From positions 1-43,089 of the IMG/VR virus record IMGVR_UViG_3300033144_002967: DNA of 43,089 nucleotides. One strand, given 5' to 3'. Every line of letters begins with the position of its first letter. Positions within the stretch are counted from its first letter, which is position 1. The position numbers and the translations under genes are program-made. Positions 12,949 through 21,310 of this stretch are shown one piece after another. The stretch is from a virus. Below the pieces are notes generated by a model that was not told the origin of the DNA, searched no databases, and saw only the letters and a program-made list of their open reading frames with translations.

Positions 12949-13610
12949 TCCTGGCGCTGGTCGTGTCGATCGTGATCGTGATTAATCCCGTCGAGGCCAA
13001 AAAGCGAGGCGGGTATGGCCACGGCCACGGCCACGGCCACGGCCACGATCACAGCGACGGCCCTGGCCACGGTAACGGCCACGACCACGACGACGACAAT
13101 GGCCACGGGAACGGGAACGGGAAAAGCAAACCGGCGCGGGCTCGTGACGGCGGCGGCGAGTGTGCAATGGTCGACGGCGTCAATCCTTGCACAGGTGCGG
13201 AAAGCGCACCAGGTACGAAAAGCGCACCCGTCGAAATCGCTCCAGGCGTGTTTCAATATTACGGCGCTTTTGGCCAGGTGATCGGGACGTCCATTATCAC
13301 CAGGTACGAGGACGAGATCCCCGCGATTGTTCCACGTGAAACATTGACCAGCTCGCCGGAGTTCGAGCCGAAAGTCGTCGAGCCGATCGTCGCAAAACCG
13401 CAGCCCGTCGCCATTGTTAAAAAAACAGTTTTAGATCTAAAACAGAAAAAAGCGCCCGAGGCTAGAAAACGGACGATCCTCCCGCCGGAGAAATCGGGCG
13501 ATCAGATCCTCGATATTCTAATCCTCCAGGCGCTCGAGCGGCGTCCCCAGGAGGAGCCGCCGGCCGCCGAAATAATCCGACCTGTCGAGTCGTGCCAGTG
13601 TCTCGAGTAA
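12837..13610 (+). CDS. Histidine/glycine-rich exported protein
   Basis: Coordinates start at the first possible GTG (257 aa). The true start may be later, for example the ATT at 12927, which would put KNWLLILALVVSIVIVINPV at the N-terminus as a signal peptide or anchor ending near VEA. Then comes a tract of Gly-His, Asp-His and Gly-Asn dipeptides (from about residue 60), likely to bind divalent metals. Two cysteines follow (ECAMVDGVNPC), then a Pro/Lys-rich region and a CQC near the C-terminus. No family recognised; it may be an envelope-directed or metal-sequestering phage protein. It is downstream of the lysis genes. Confidence 0.6.
   Translation: MDIFDRFNRRHCYRLESPATGNREKGPGVSIGKNWLLILALVVSIVIVINPVEAKKRGGYGHGHGHGHGHDHSDGPGHGNGHDHDDDNGHGNGNGKSKPARARDGGGECAMVDGVNPCTGAESAPGTKSAPVEIAPGVFQYYGAFGQVIGTSIITRYEDEIPAIVPRETLTSSPEFEPKVVEPIVAKPQPVAIVKKTVLDLKQKKAPEARKRTILPPEKSGDQILDILILQALERRPQEEPPAAEIIRPVESCQCLE
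13017..13046 (+). repeat. Tandem hexanucleotide repeat GGCCAC x5
   Basis: Five exact copies encode Gly-His dipeptides. Degenerate copies (GATCAC, GGCCACGGTAAC and similar) continue to about 13110. Copy number is a likely site of slippage between isolates. Confidence 0.9.
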
Positions 13611-13756
13611 AAAATAAGCCTGTCCGCCAAGTCGTCCATTTAACCGGAATCGCTCGAGGCGTTAAACAGGCGCTCTATGATTTGCGAGCCGATTCATTCA
13701 GAGAGAGGGCCGCCCGTGAGAGGCTACCGTCGAAACAAGTATCGAGCAAAGCCTGA
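13598..13756 (+). CDS. Possible small basic protein
   Basis: A GTG at 13598 (another in frame at 13592) opens a 52-aa frame beginning MSRVKNKPVRQVVHLTGIAR and rich in Arg and Lys. It fills the gap between the histidine-rich gene (13-base overlap) and the DUF1064 gene. No clear Shine-Dalgarno sequence is present, so this is a tentative call. Confidence 0.35.
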   Translation: MSRVKNKPVRQVVHLTGIARGVKQALYDLRADSFRERAARERLPSKQVSSKA

Positions 13757-14084
13757 AATCGTCGACGGGATTCGGTTCGCCTCAAAACGTGAGGCCAAAC
13801 GATACCGCGAATTAAAGCTCCTCGAGGCCGCCGGCCTGATAACCGAGCTCGAGCTCCAGCCGAAATTTAAACTCGGCACCGACGACGCTCCGATCCTTAT
13901 GCGATCCGAACGCTATCCGAACGGCCGGCGAGCTGTTTACCTGGGCGACTTTCGTTATCGAGACGACGCGCTCCGAGACGGCGAGATCGTAATCGAGGAC
14001 GTGAAAGGGATCGACACGCCGTTATCGAGGTTAAAGCGAGCTATCGTCGAGGCGCAATATAACGTCGAAATCGTGCTAATTTGA
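13716..14084 (+). CDS. DUF1064 phage protein, nuclease-like
   Basis: 122 aa from GTG 13716, six bases after GAGAGAGGG; an in-frame ATG at 13677 gives 135 aa with a weaker site. It shows the DUF1064 order: RNKYRAKPEIVDGIRFASKR, YRELKLLEAAGLITELELQP, then YLGDFRY, IVIEDVKG and LKRAIVEAQYNVEIV. The E-x-D-x-K-like acidic/lysine spacing (DFRY then EDVKG) resembles PD-(D/E)XK nucleases. It lies just before terminase, where phage nucleases involved in recombination or packaging are common. Confidence 0.82.
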   Translation: MRGYRRNKYRAKPEIVDGIRFASKREAKRYRELKLLEAAGLITELELQPKFKLGTDDAPILMRSERYPNGRRAVYLGDFRYRDDALRDGEIVIEDVKGIDTPLSRLKRAIVEAQYNVEIVLI

Positions 14085-14185
14085 ACCGCAACCGAAACCG
14101 AATAGGGCCGTTTTGTCACTTTGTCGAGCACTATGCCCGCCGCTTTGTTATTGTATGAGCCCTACAACCCGACATAAAAGCCGAC

Positions 14186-14196
14186 CGCGTGACGCG
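14186..14196 (+). promoter_or_regulatory. Possible variant hairpin with GTGAC loop
   Basis: CGC/GCG closes GTGAC (14189-14193) shortly before GGGAGG and the terminase small-subunit ATG. It resembles the GTGAG family but has only three pairs and a changed last loop base. Confidence 0.3.
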
Positions 14197-14210
14197 ATAG
14201 GGAGGCCGTG

Positions 14211-14726
14211 ATGGCCCGAAAAAAAACGATTACTCGCCGGCGGCGCTTGTTATTCCTGGCCGAGCTCCTGGATACTGGCGCCGTGACTATGGCCGCAAAG
14301 GCCGGCGAGATCGGCCGCTCCTCCTGGTATGATCTCAGATCCCGCGATCCAGAATTCGCCGGATTATGGGACGACGCCGAGGCGGAATTCATGGACAAGG
14401 TCGAGGCCGAGGCGTTCAGGCGCGGCATGGAAGGCGAGACGAAATCGATCCCATATACCGACTACAATGGCGACGATAAGAAAACGAAATTTTATAAGAT
14501 CACGACAAAGTCGGACAAGCTCCTCGAGCTATGCCTGAAATCACGACACCCGCTTTACAAGCCGAGCAAAACACTCGCGCACGAATTCCCCGACGGCCCG
14601 CCGCTCCAGGCGCCGGCCGATCAACCGGATTGGGATAATCTGACGCCGGACGAGCTCGAACAGCTCGTTATTTTGCAGCGGAAATTACACGCCGCCCGCG
14701 ATCGTGACGTCGGCGCTCCAGGCTAA
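14211..14726 (+). CDS. terS: Terminase small subunit
   Basis: 171 aa from ATG 14211, five bases after GGGAGG. A basic N-terminus leads into a helix-turn-helix (about 8-45, LLFLAELLDTGAVTMAAKAG then RSSWYDLRSRDPEF). An oligomerisation region and an acidic C-terminus (WDNLTPDELEQLVIL) follow. Small subunits recognise the packaging site and activate the large subunit. It overlaps the large-subunit gene by 23 bases, the usual arrangement. Confidence 0.85.
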   Translation: MARKKTITRRRRLLFLAELLDTGAVTMAAKAGEIGRSSWYDLRSRDPEFAGLWDDAEAEFMDKVEAEAFRRGMEGETKSIPYTDYNGDDKKTKFYKITTKSDKLLELCLKSRHPLYKPSKTLAHEFPDGPPLQAPADQPDWDNLTPDELEQLVILQRKLHAARDRDVGAPG

Positions 14727-16230
14727 ACTCGAAAACCTCCCCGAGCTCGAGGTCAGGCTCGCCGAGGAGTGCGAGAATCATCTCCGGATATTTACGCGCC
14801 AGGCGTGGAAGCATCTCGACCCCGTCCCGTTTATCGGCGGCCGGCATATCGATTTAATGGACGAGTATCTCGAGGCATTTATCGCCGGCGAGATCCCGCG
14901 CCTCCTCCTAAATATTCCGCCTGGTCACATGAAAAGCCTTTCCGTTTCGGTTTTGTTAAACGCCTGGGCCTGGACGAAACCCGCGAGGACAGGGCTCCGG
15001 TTTATGGCCACCAGTTACCGCGCCGACCTGGCGCTCCGAGACGCGGACAAAACTCGCGAGCTGATCCGCTCGCCCTGGTATCAAGAAAGGTGGGGCAATG
15101 TCGTCGGATCAATGCGCGAGACTAAGCTCCAGATCAGGCGAGACCAGGATCAGAAAACACGTTTCCAAAACAGCAAAGGCGGTTATCGATTCTCGACCTC
15201 GACGTCCGGAATTATGGGCGAGGGCGGCGACTTTATAATCCTCGACGATCCGCACAATGTCGAGTCGGCCGAGTCCGATTATCAGCGATCGCAAACCGTC
15301 GAGCGGATTCGGATGGCGCTCCCGACTCGAGTCCGATCTCCGAATGGCGGCGTTTGCGTAATGATGCAAAGGCTCCACGAGCGCGACTATGCCGGCGCCA
15401 TGATTGCCGACGCGACCGACCTGGTTCATTTGTGCCTCCCTGCCAGGTACGAAAAAAAGCATCCATTTGTATCCGTCCCGATCACGCTCAAAAAGTCCGG
15501 TCGAAAATTGCCTGGCGATTTCCGAACCGAGGAGCGCGAGCTCCTCTGGCCTGGCCTGTTTAACGAGGAGCGCCTCGCCGGCCTCGAGGTCGAGATCGGG
15601 AGCTATGCAACCGCCGGCCAGCTCCAGCAACGGCCACACCCTCGAGAGGGCGGACTGTTTAAACGCTCCTGGTTCGAGGAGAGATTCGTCGACGCCGCAC
15701 CGAAAGGCGGGGCCGTGGTTCGAGGATGGGATCTCGCGGCGACCGACGCCACGGCCAGCAACGCCTCGACGGCCGCCTATACGGTCGGTTTGCGTTTGCG
15801 TTATGTCGGGCGTAAAATTTATATCGAGGACGTGAATCGTTTTCGAGGATCGCCTGGTAAAGTTCGTAAAACAATGAGAGACGTCGGGGAGCTTGACGGG
15901 AAAGGCGTAACAATCGATTTTCCTCAAGATCCAGGACAGGCCGGAAAAGCGCAAGCGATAGACATAGCAGCGGATTTTCCGAGTTATCGGATTCATTACT
16001 CGCCGGAGTCTGGCGATAAATCAGTCCGAGCCGCCGCTCCGGCCGCACAAGCCGAGGCGGGCAATGTTTACATAGTTCGGGGCGCATGGAATAGCGAATT
16101 TATGGCCGAGCTCTGCGCGTTCCCTGGTGGCGCATTTGCCGACCAGGTCGACGCTTTCTCTCGTGCGTATCATCGAGCCGTCAGGCAACCAGGTCGACCG
16201 ATCTCGGGCGCCATTCGAGGAGCCCATTAA
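14704..16230 (+). CDS. terL: Terminase large subunit
   Basis: 508 aa from GTG 14704. Walker A is NIPPGHMKS (70-78, an atypical but common terminase form) and Walker B FIILDD (177-182). The nuclease domain begins with GWDLAATDA (Asp343), and GLFKRSWF (318-325) precedes it. It is the ATP-driven packaging motor plus headful or site-specific nuclease. The ATPase-to-nuclease spacing and length fit the family. Confidence 0.95.
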   Translation: MTSALQAKLENLPELEVRLAEECENHLRIFTRQAWKHLDPVPFIGGRHIDLMDEYLEAFIAGEIPRLLLNIPPGHMKSLSVSVLLNAWAWTKPARTGLRFMATSYRADLALRDADKTRELIRSPWYQERWGNVVGSMRETKLQIRRDQDQKTRFQNSKGGYRFSTSTSGIMGEGGDFIILDDPHNVESAESDYQRSQTVERIRMALPTRVRSPNGGVCVMMQRLHERDYAGAMIADATDLVHLCLPARYEKKHPFVSVPITLKKSGRKLPGDFRTEERELLWPGLFNEERLAGLEVEIGSYATAGQLQQRPHPREGGLFKRSWFEERFVDAAPKGGAVVRGWDLAATDATASNASTAAYTVGLRLRYVGRKIYIEDVNRFRGSPGKVRKTMRDVGELDGKGVTIDFPQDPGQAGKAQAIDIAADFPSYRIHYSPESGDKSVRAAAPAAQAEAGNVYIVRGAWNSEFMAELCAFPGGAFADQVDAFSRAYHRAVRQPGRPISGAIRGAH

Positions 16231-16245
16231 ACGGTCGAAATATTA

Positions 16246-16264
16246 ACGGCGTGTGAGACGCTGT
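16246..16264 (+). promoter_or_regulatory. GTGAG-loop hairpin 6
   Basis: Loop GTGAG (16253-16257) with seven pairs ACGGCGT/ACGCTGT (one G-T), 26 bases before the portal ATG and upstream of its AGGAG. Confidence 0.7.
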
Positions 16265-16289
16265 CGGTTTAAATTACAGGAGCCCGACA

Positions 16290-17933
16290 ATGTCGACACT
16301 AGCAACCAATACGACCGCACCATTACAACCAGGAATCACGACACCACAAACCGCCGCCGGCGGCGGCTCCGCCGTCTCAAATCCACACCCTGATTATTTG
16401 GCCAGGCAACCCGACTGGAAATTAATGTTCGACACGAACGAGGGCCAGCGCCACGTCAAAGCGCAGAAAAATTTATACTTGCCGGCGACCTCGGGAATGA
16501 GAGCCCTCGGCCTGACTAAGGCCGACGACGAGGGCGCTCAGTTATACGCCTCCTATTTGACGCGGGCCTTTTTCCCCGACCTGGTAAAGGAAACCGTCCG
16601 AGCCCTGGCCGGAATCCTGGATCGGGAGCCGGCGAATATCGAGCTCCCCGCCGCCCTCGAGGATATGCGCGAGATCGCAACCCCGAAAGCCGAGTCGCTA
16701 AATGATCTCCTCGTTCAGATCCACATGAATCAGCTCCTATATGGCCGCCTGGGCCTCCTGGTCGACGTCGATCCGTCGAGGGACTTGCCGGTTATCGTTA
16801 ATTATCCAGCGCCCCAGGTCATTAACTGGGACGATCTGACGCAAACCGCCGACCCGAAACAAACCGACGACCAGAAACGAAAGGAAGCGATCCGCCGGTT
16901 ATTGTTCGTCGTCCTGGACGAGACCCGATTCGAGCGCGACACGGGCGATAAATTTACCTGGAACCTCGTCCCTCGATATAGAGCCCTAAGTCTCGGCGAC
17001 GCCGCCTCGGACGTGTACACGAGCCAGGTCGAGCGAGACGGCTCACTCCAGGAGGCGATCGTCCCGAGTATCCGAGGGAAAACCCTCGACGAGATCCCGT
17101 TCGTTTTTGTCAATACGACCGACCTGGCCACAAAGCCGGCCGACGTCCCGCTGGTTAATCTCGCGAATCTATCGCTCGCGATCTATCGAGGCGAGGCCGA
17201 TCACCGGAGCGCCCTGTTTATGTCCGGCCAGGATACGCTCGTCCTGATCGGGTACGACCTCGGAATGAGCGACGAGGGAAACCCAGGCGACGGATCGGCG
17301 AAACCGATTATCGGTTCCGGCGCTTATTTGAACCTCCCGAATCCCGAGGCCGACGCTAAATTTATCGGCCCCGACTCGAACGCATTATCGGAGCAACGGA
17401 CGAGCCTCGAGAATGATTACGTCAGAGCCGGCGAGGAGGGCGTCAAGTTGCTATCGTCCGGAGCTGGTGCCGAGGCGGCCGAGACGCTCCGGATCAGAGT
17501 CGCGGCCAGGACGGCCACGCTCCAAACCATCGCAATGACAGCGGCGAGCGCCCTCGAGACGTCTCTCCGCCAGTGTGCGGTATGGGTAGGAGCAAACCCT
17601 GACGAGGTAAAGGTCGAGCCGAATCTCGACTTTATCGACGAGGCGAGCGACGTCGCCGACCTGGTTAAATTCGCCCAGGCCAAAAAATCGGGGACTCCGA
17701 TCTCCTGGAAATCCGTCCATAATTGGCTCCGGCAAAAAGATTTCACCGAGTTTACATTCGAGGAGGAGCTCGATCAGATCGGCGAGGAGGACGACGACGA
17801 CCGGCTCAAAGGCGGCGACGATCCATTGCGCGGAATGTTTGAGCCAGGTCAGCCGCTACCAGGTCAGCCAATACCAGGCCAGCCGGCCGCCGGCGGGGAC
17901 GACGGGGACGACGACAGCAACGACGAGGAGTAA
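16290..17933 (+). CDS. Portal protein (DUF4055 type)
   Basis: 547 aa. After a low-complexity Thr/Gly-rich start come ARQPDWKLMFDTNEGQRHVK, YLPATSGM and FFPDLVKETVRALAGILDRE, characteristic of DUF4055 portals. The middle (LFVVLDETRFERDTGDKFTW) and helical stretches (about 390-420) follow the portal plan. The C-terminus is acidic and then has a proline/glycine repeat (PGQPLPGQPIPGQPAAGGDD). Twelve copies would form the DNA channel of the head vertex. It follows terminase directly. Confidence 0.9.
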   Translation: MSTLATNTTAPLQPGITTPQTAAGGGSAVSNPHPDYLARQPDWKLMFDTNEGQRHVKAQKNLYLPATSGMRALGLTKADDEGAQLYASYLTRAFFPDLVKETVRALAGILDREPANIELPAALEDMREIATPKAESLNDLLVQIHMNQLLYGRLGLLVDVDPSRDLPVIVNYPAPQVINWDDLTQTADPKQTDDQKRKEAIRRLLFVVLDETRFERDTGDKFTWNLVPRYRALSLGDAASDVYTSQVERDGSLQEAIVPSIRGKTLDEIPFVFVNTTDLATKPADVPLVNLANLSLAIYRGEADHRSALFMSGQDTLVLIGYDLGMSDEGNPGDGSAKPIIGSGAYLNLPNPEADAKFIGPDSNALSEQRTSLENDYVRAGEEGVKLLSSGAGAEAAETLRIRVAARTATLQTIAMTAASALETSLRQCAVWVGANPDEVKVEPNLDFIDEASDVADLVKFAQAKKSGTPISWKSVHNWLRQKDFTEFTFEEELDQIGEEDDDDRLKGGDDPLRGMFEPGQPLPGQPIPGQPAAGGDDGDDDSNDEE

Positions 17934-17936
17934 ATC

Positions 17937-19076
17937 ATGGCCACAGTAAACGAGGAGATCCGCGACCAGCTCCTCGCGCACCAGGTCGAATTAATCCGTT
18001 TCGGTAAAGGAATGTCGACCAGGATAACGCGAATCCTGGACAAGGCCGAGCCCGAGCTCCGCGCCGCGATCCGCGCCCGCCTCGATCGGATCGCTCACCT
18101 CGGCTATGATCCAGGGCCGGCGACCACGGCCAGGATGATCCGAACATCGAAATTAATCGCCGAGATCTCAAAGCCGACATTTCAGGACATTAATAAACTC
18201 GTCCGCGACGAGCTGGTCGGCCTCGCGATCGGCGAGACGCAATTTATCGCCGGCGTTTTTAACGACACGCTCCCCGTTATATTTGCGCCTGTACTCCCGA
18301 CCGCCAGGGAGCTCCGAGGGATCGTATTCGCCCGACCGTTTGAAAACCGGATTCTCCGCGACTGGCTCGCGACTTATCGAGTCGGGGATCAGCGTCGCAT
18401 GATGGACGAGATCCGCCAGGGCCTCGTATTCGGCGAGACGCCGACGCAAATCGGCCAGCGCATATTCGGGACGAGGGCGCTCGGCGGCACCGACGGGACT
18501 CGAGAGATCACCAGGCGAGGAGCTCAGACTCTCGCGTCGACCTCGATCTCCGCGATCTCGAACGCGACCCGTCAGGAGTTTTACAAAAAAAACCGGCGGA
18601 TAGTAAAGCGCGAGGTCTACACGGCGACGCTCGACTCGAGGACGACGCCGATTTGTTCGAGCCTGGACGGCGACGTTTTTCCAGTCGGCGAGGGATCGAT
18701 TCCGCCGCTCCACATCAATTGCCGATCGATCCGCGTCCCTGTCGTCGACGGCCGCCGCCTCGGCACCAGGCCGAGCGTCGCGGCCACGGCCCGACAGCTC
18801 GAGGGACTCTCCGGCCCCGAGAGGCGCCGCGCCCTGGATCGCCTGGTCGGCCGAGTGCCAGCCGAGACCACGTATCAAGCCTGGTTAGGCCGTCAAACCG
18901 TCGGATTTCAAAACGAGGTACTCGGCCCGACTCGAGGGATTCTATTCCGAAAGGGCGAGATCGATCTAAAGGGATTCGTCGACGTCAGTGGCCAGCGGCA
19001 CACGCTCCGCGAATTATACGACCTCGATCCGACCCGATTCCAACGTGCCAACATACCGGCGCCACCGCTCGATTAA
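17937..19076 (+). CDS. Head morphogenesis protein (Mu gpF / SPP1 gp7-like)
   Basis: 379 aa, ATG three bases after the portal stop, with GAGGAG upstream. The signature near residues 220-265 (REVYTATLDSRTTPICSSLD, VFPVGEG, PPLHINCRSIRVPVV) is the Mu F-like/minor head domain, with Cys and His residues typical of the family. Members bind the portal and enter the prohead in a few copies. The C-terminal 80 residues (RLVGRVPAETTYQAWLGRQ then ILFRKGEIDLKGFVDVSG) match the usual extension. Confidence 0.92.
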   Translation: MATVNEEIRDQLLAHQVELIRFGKGMSTRITRILDKAEPELRAAIRARLDRIAHLGYDPGPATTARMIRTSKLIAEISKPTFQDINKLVRDELVGLAIGETQFIAGVFNDTLPVIFAPVLPTARELRGIVFARPFENRILRDWLATYRVGDQRRMMDEIRQGLVFGETPTQIGQRIFGTRALGGTDGTREITRRGAQTLASTSISAISNATRQEFYKKNRRIVKREVYTATLDSRTTPICSSLDGDVFPVGEGSIPPLHINCRSIRVPVVDGRRLGTRPSVAATARQLEGLSGPERRRALDRLVGRVPAETTYQAWLGRQTVGFQNEVLGPTRGILFRKGEIDLKGFVDVSGQRHTLRELYDLDPTRFQRANIPAPPLD

Positions 19077-19122
19077 ATTTATTTGTTGGCAATAAGAAAC
19101 CCGCGCCCCGTATGGCTCTCGA

Positions 19123-19160
19123 CTATGTCGCCAATACTTTTTCGACCTATGTCGCCAATA
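19123..19160. repeat. Two 14-bp direct repeats in a 220-bp gap
   Basis: CTATGTCGCCAATA occurs at 19123-19136 and 19147-19160, 24 bases apart start to start (just over two helical turns). The flanks TGTTGGCA (19084-19091) and TGCCAACA (19161-19168) form an eight-base inverted repeat around them. A consensus TTGACA follows at 19169-19174 without a matching -10. It looks like a protein-binding array; a promoter operator or packaging signal is possible. Confidence 0.6.
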
Positions 19161-19297
19161 TGCCAACATTGACAGGCCGGCCCGTTTATGGTTGCGGAAT
19201 CAGAGAGCCCGTTTAAACGACTTCCCTTTCGAGCGGCGCGGCGTTATGATCCGGCCGGAGTCACTCGACCAATTGCTCGCGAGGAGTAAATTATCAA

Positions 19298-20116
19298 ATG
19301 CCACTAGCAGCCATAATTGACGATAAGGCGGGAATCCCCGCCGGCCTTGAAAGTTTTTACACCGAGACCGACGGGAAATTTATCCTCCAGGTCGACGGCA
19401 TGAAAAGCCAATCCGATTTCGACAACTATGCCGAGGCATTAAAAAAGCGTTTCACCGACGCGGCGGCGGACTTCTCAAAAAATAAAGGCGCCGACATAAG
19501 TCGCGACGACGTGGCGGCAATGATTAAAGAGGGATTCGAGAAATTCGACCCGAAAGCCAAACCGAACGGCGACGGCGGCGAACCTGGTGGCGACGTGCTC
19601 GTGAGACTTCACGACCTCGAGCGCGACGTGGCCAGCTCGACCGAAACGATCGCCAAACTAACCCAGGAGCGTGACGACGCGCTCGGAGCCAGCCGCTCCA
19701 CAACAATAAAAAACGCTTTAAATTCGGCGGCTCAAAAAGCGGGCGCGACGCCCGAGGGAATCTCTAACCTGGTGACGCTGGTCGAGACTAATTTCGAGCT
19801 GACTCAGGACGGCCAGGTCGTGACGAAACTCGATAGCAAAAACACAAGCCCGAACACGAGCCCCGACGATTTTTTTAGCGGCGCCGCTCGCGAGAAACAA
19901 TATCGAATGTTTTGGCCAGCCTCGAAAGGCGCCGGCGCTGATAACGACACCGGCGGAGCCGGCAATGGCACCGACCTCGGAGCCGGAAATCCCTGGACGA
20001 TCAAAGGCTGGAACATGACAAAGCAAGGCGAGATTTTTAGAAACGACAAAGCCGAGGCCGAGCGACTTTTGAAAGCCGCCGGCGTAAAACTAGGCGCGAC
20101 TGCCGGAATCAGGTAA
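19298..20116 (+). CDS. Scaffolding-type protein
   Basis: 272 aa. ATG after GAGGAG. A beta-like first 30 residues (YTETDGKFILQVDGM) is followed by charged helices and a coiled coil (DLERDVASSTETIAKLTQER, about 105-125). The middle has few aromatics; the C-terminus is glycine-rich, then basic (KAEAERLLKAAGVKLGA). Composition and position immediately before the capsid gene match phage scaffolds (DUF6651-like). It should template prohead assembly and be absent or cleaved in mature heads. Confidence 0.78.
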   Translation: MPLAAIIDDKAGIPAGLESFYTETDGKFILQVDGMKSQSDFDNYAEALKKRFTDAAADFSKNKGADISRDDVAAMIKEGFEKFDPKAKPNGDGGEPGGDVLVRLHDLERDVASSTETIAKLTQERDDALGASRSTTIKNALNSAAQKAGATPEGISNLVTLVETNFELTQDGQVVTKLDSKNTSPNTSPDDFFSGAAREKQYRMFWPASKGAGADNDTGGAGNGTDLGAGNPWTIKGWNMTKQGEIFRNDKAEAERLLKAAGVKLGATAGIR

Positions 20117-20135
20117 ACTCGCGCCAATTAAACCC

Positions 20136-20157
20136 GCCGTCGCCGTGAGGGCCTGGC
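20136..20157 (+). promoter_or_regulatory. GTGAG-loop hairpin 7 (weak stem)
   Basis: Loop GTGAG (20145-20149) closed by GCC/GGC. After an internal loop a second GCC/GGC stem forms, in the 59-base gap before the capsid ATG. It is the weakest family member. Confidence 0.45.
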
Positions 20158-20175
20158 ACAAATAGGAGCCCTCTC

Positions 20176-21237
20176 ATGGCCGAAGTAAGAATTGCTGACG
20201 TAGTAGTCCCCGAAATTTTCGCCCCGTATGTGGCCACAATGACCGAGCAAAAAACCGCCCTGGTCGACTCTGGCGTCGTGGTGCGAGATCCCGCTCTCGA
20301 CGGCTTTCTAGCCGGCGGCGGCACAACCTTTAACGCTCCGAGCTGGCGCGACATAGACGACGATTCTAATATCCTCGTCGACCGCGTCTCGAGTGACAAT
20401 CCCGCAACCGTAGCAACCCCGAACAAAATCCAAACGAACCAGGAGCTCGCCGTCAGGCTCTCCAGGAATAACTCGTGGAAAACTATGGATCTGGTCGCGG
20501 CTCTCGCTGGTGATGATGCATCGACCGCGATCGCTAACCGAGTCGCGGCATATTGGCGCCGTCGCCTCCAGGCGGTATTCGTCGCAACCTGGACAGGCAT
20601 TTTCGCAGATAACGCCCAGGTCGCGCCAAACGACGACCCTCGTGTCGGCATTACGAACAACGCCGTCCAGGACGATTTAACCGTCGACATTTCCGGCGCC
20701 TTTACGCCTGGCGTGACTGACTTCTCAGCCGAGGCGTTTATCGACGCCATTACCACGGCCGGCGATAGCCAGGGCGATTTTGTCGCTGTAATGATGCACT
20801 CGATCGTATTCAGCAAGGCGCAAAAAAACAACCTGATCGATTTTGTTCCCGATTCCATCAACGCGGCCGCCGCCGATATTCCGACCTTTCTCGGCCGGCG
20901 TGTAGTCGTCGACGATTCAATGCCGAACGCCGCCGGCGTTTTCGATACCTGGATTTTTGGCGCGAGTGCGAGTCGATGGGGAGTCGGGAATCCGAAAGTC
21001 CCCGCCGAGGTTGATCGCGAGCCAGCCGAGGGAAATGGTGGCGGCTCCGAGTCGTTATTCTCTCGGATCGAGTGGTCTATGCACCCTGTCGGACACCGTT
21101 TTCTATCTGGCTCAGTCGCTAACCCCGACGGCGGCCCGACAAACGTGGAAGCGGCCGACGGCGTCAACAATTGGGCGCGGACATTTCCCGAACGTAAGCA
21201 AATCAAAGCCGCTCGACTGGTCACAACTGAATTTTAA
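20176..21237 (+). CDS. Major capsid protein
   Basis: 353 aa. The start MAEVRIADVVVPEIFAPYVA and later SRNNSWKTMDLVAALAGDDA, AAYWRRRLQAVFVATWTGIF and MMHSIVFSKAQKNNLIDFVP are typical of an HK97-fold coat family found beside scaffold and head-tail connector genes. It forms the icosahedral shell. AGGAG precedes the ATG. A 371-codon antisense open frame across this gene is a composition artefact. Confidence 0.9.
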   Translation: MAEVRIADVVVPEIFAPYVATMTEQKTALVDSGVVVRDPALDGFLAGGGTTFNAPSWRDIDDDSNILVDRVSSDNPATVATPNKIQTNQELAVRLSRNNSWKTMDLVAALAGDDASTAIANRVAAYWRRRLQAVFVATWTGIFADNAQVAPNDDPRVGITNNAVQDDLTVDISGAFTPGVTDFSAEAFIDAITTAGDSQGDFVAVMMHSIVFSKAQKNNLIDFVPDSINAAAADIPTFLGRRVVVDDSMPNAAGVFDTWIFGASASRWGVGNPKVPAEVDREPAEGNGGGSESLFSRIEWSMHPVGHRFLSGSVANPDGGPTNVEAADGVNNWARTFPERKQIKAARLVTTEF

Positions 21238-21257
21238 AAACTGACGGTCGTCGGAGA

Positions 21258-21281
21258 TCGGCCTCGTTTAAACGGGGCCGG
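21258..21281 (+). terminator. Hairpin after the capsid gene, weak terminator candidate
   Basis: CGGCCTC pairs with GGGGCCG around the self-complementary GTTTAAAC, followed by GTTTATTCTTT. The T tract is interrupted, so partial termination or 3' protection of the capsid message is plausible. Confidence 0.5.
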
Positions 21282-21310
21282 TTTATTCTTTAACCCAGGA
21301 GCCCCGACCA

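Noticed and set aside
13017-13110. Short tandem repeats that might suggest a CRISPR array
   Set aside because: Six-base units inside a coding frame, with no spacers; they encode Gly-His dipeptides.
13711-13726. GTGAG at the DUF1064 start and at several other GTG starts (5772, 6077, 6289)
   Set aside because: The word arises from GTG plus AG; flanking bases do not form a stem of four or more pairs around the loop.
20109-21224. Long antisense open frame (371 codons) opposite the capsid gene, and similar ones opposite terminase and other genes
   Set aside because: They mirror strongly coding genes, lack ribosome sites and have the composition expected from third-position bias.
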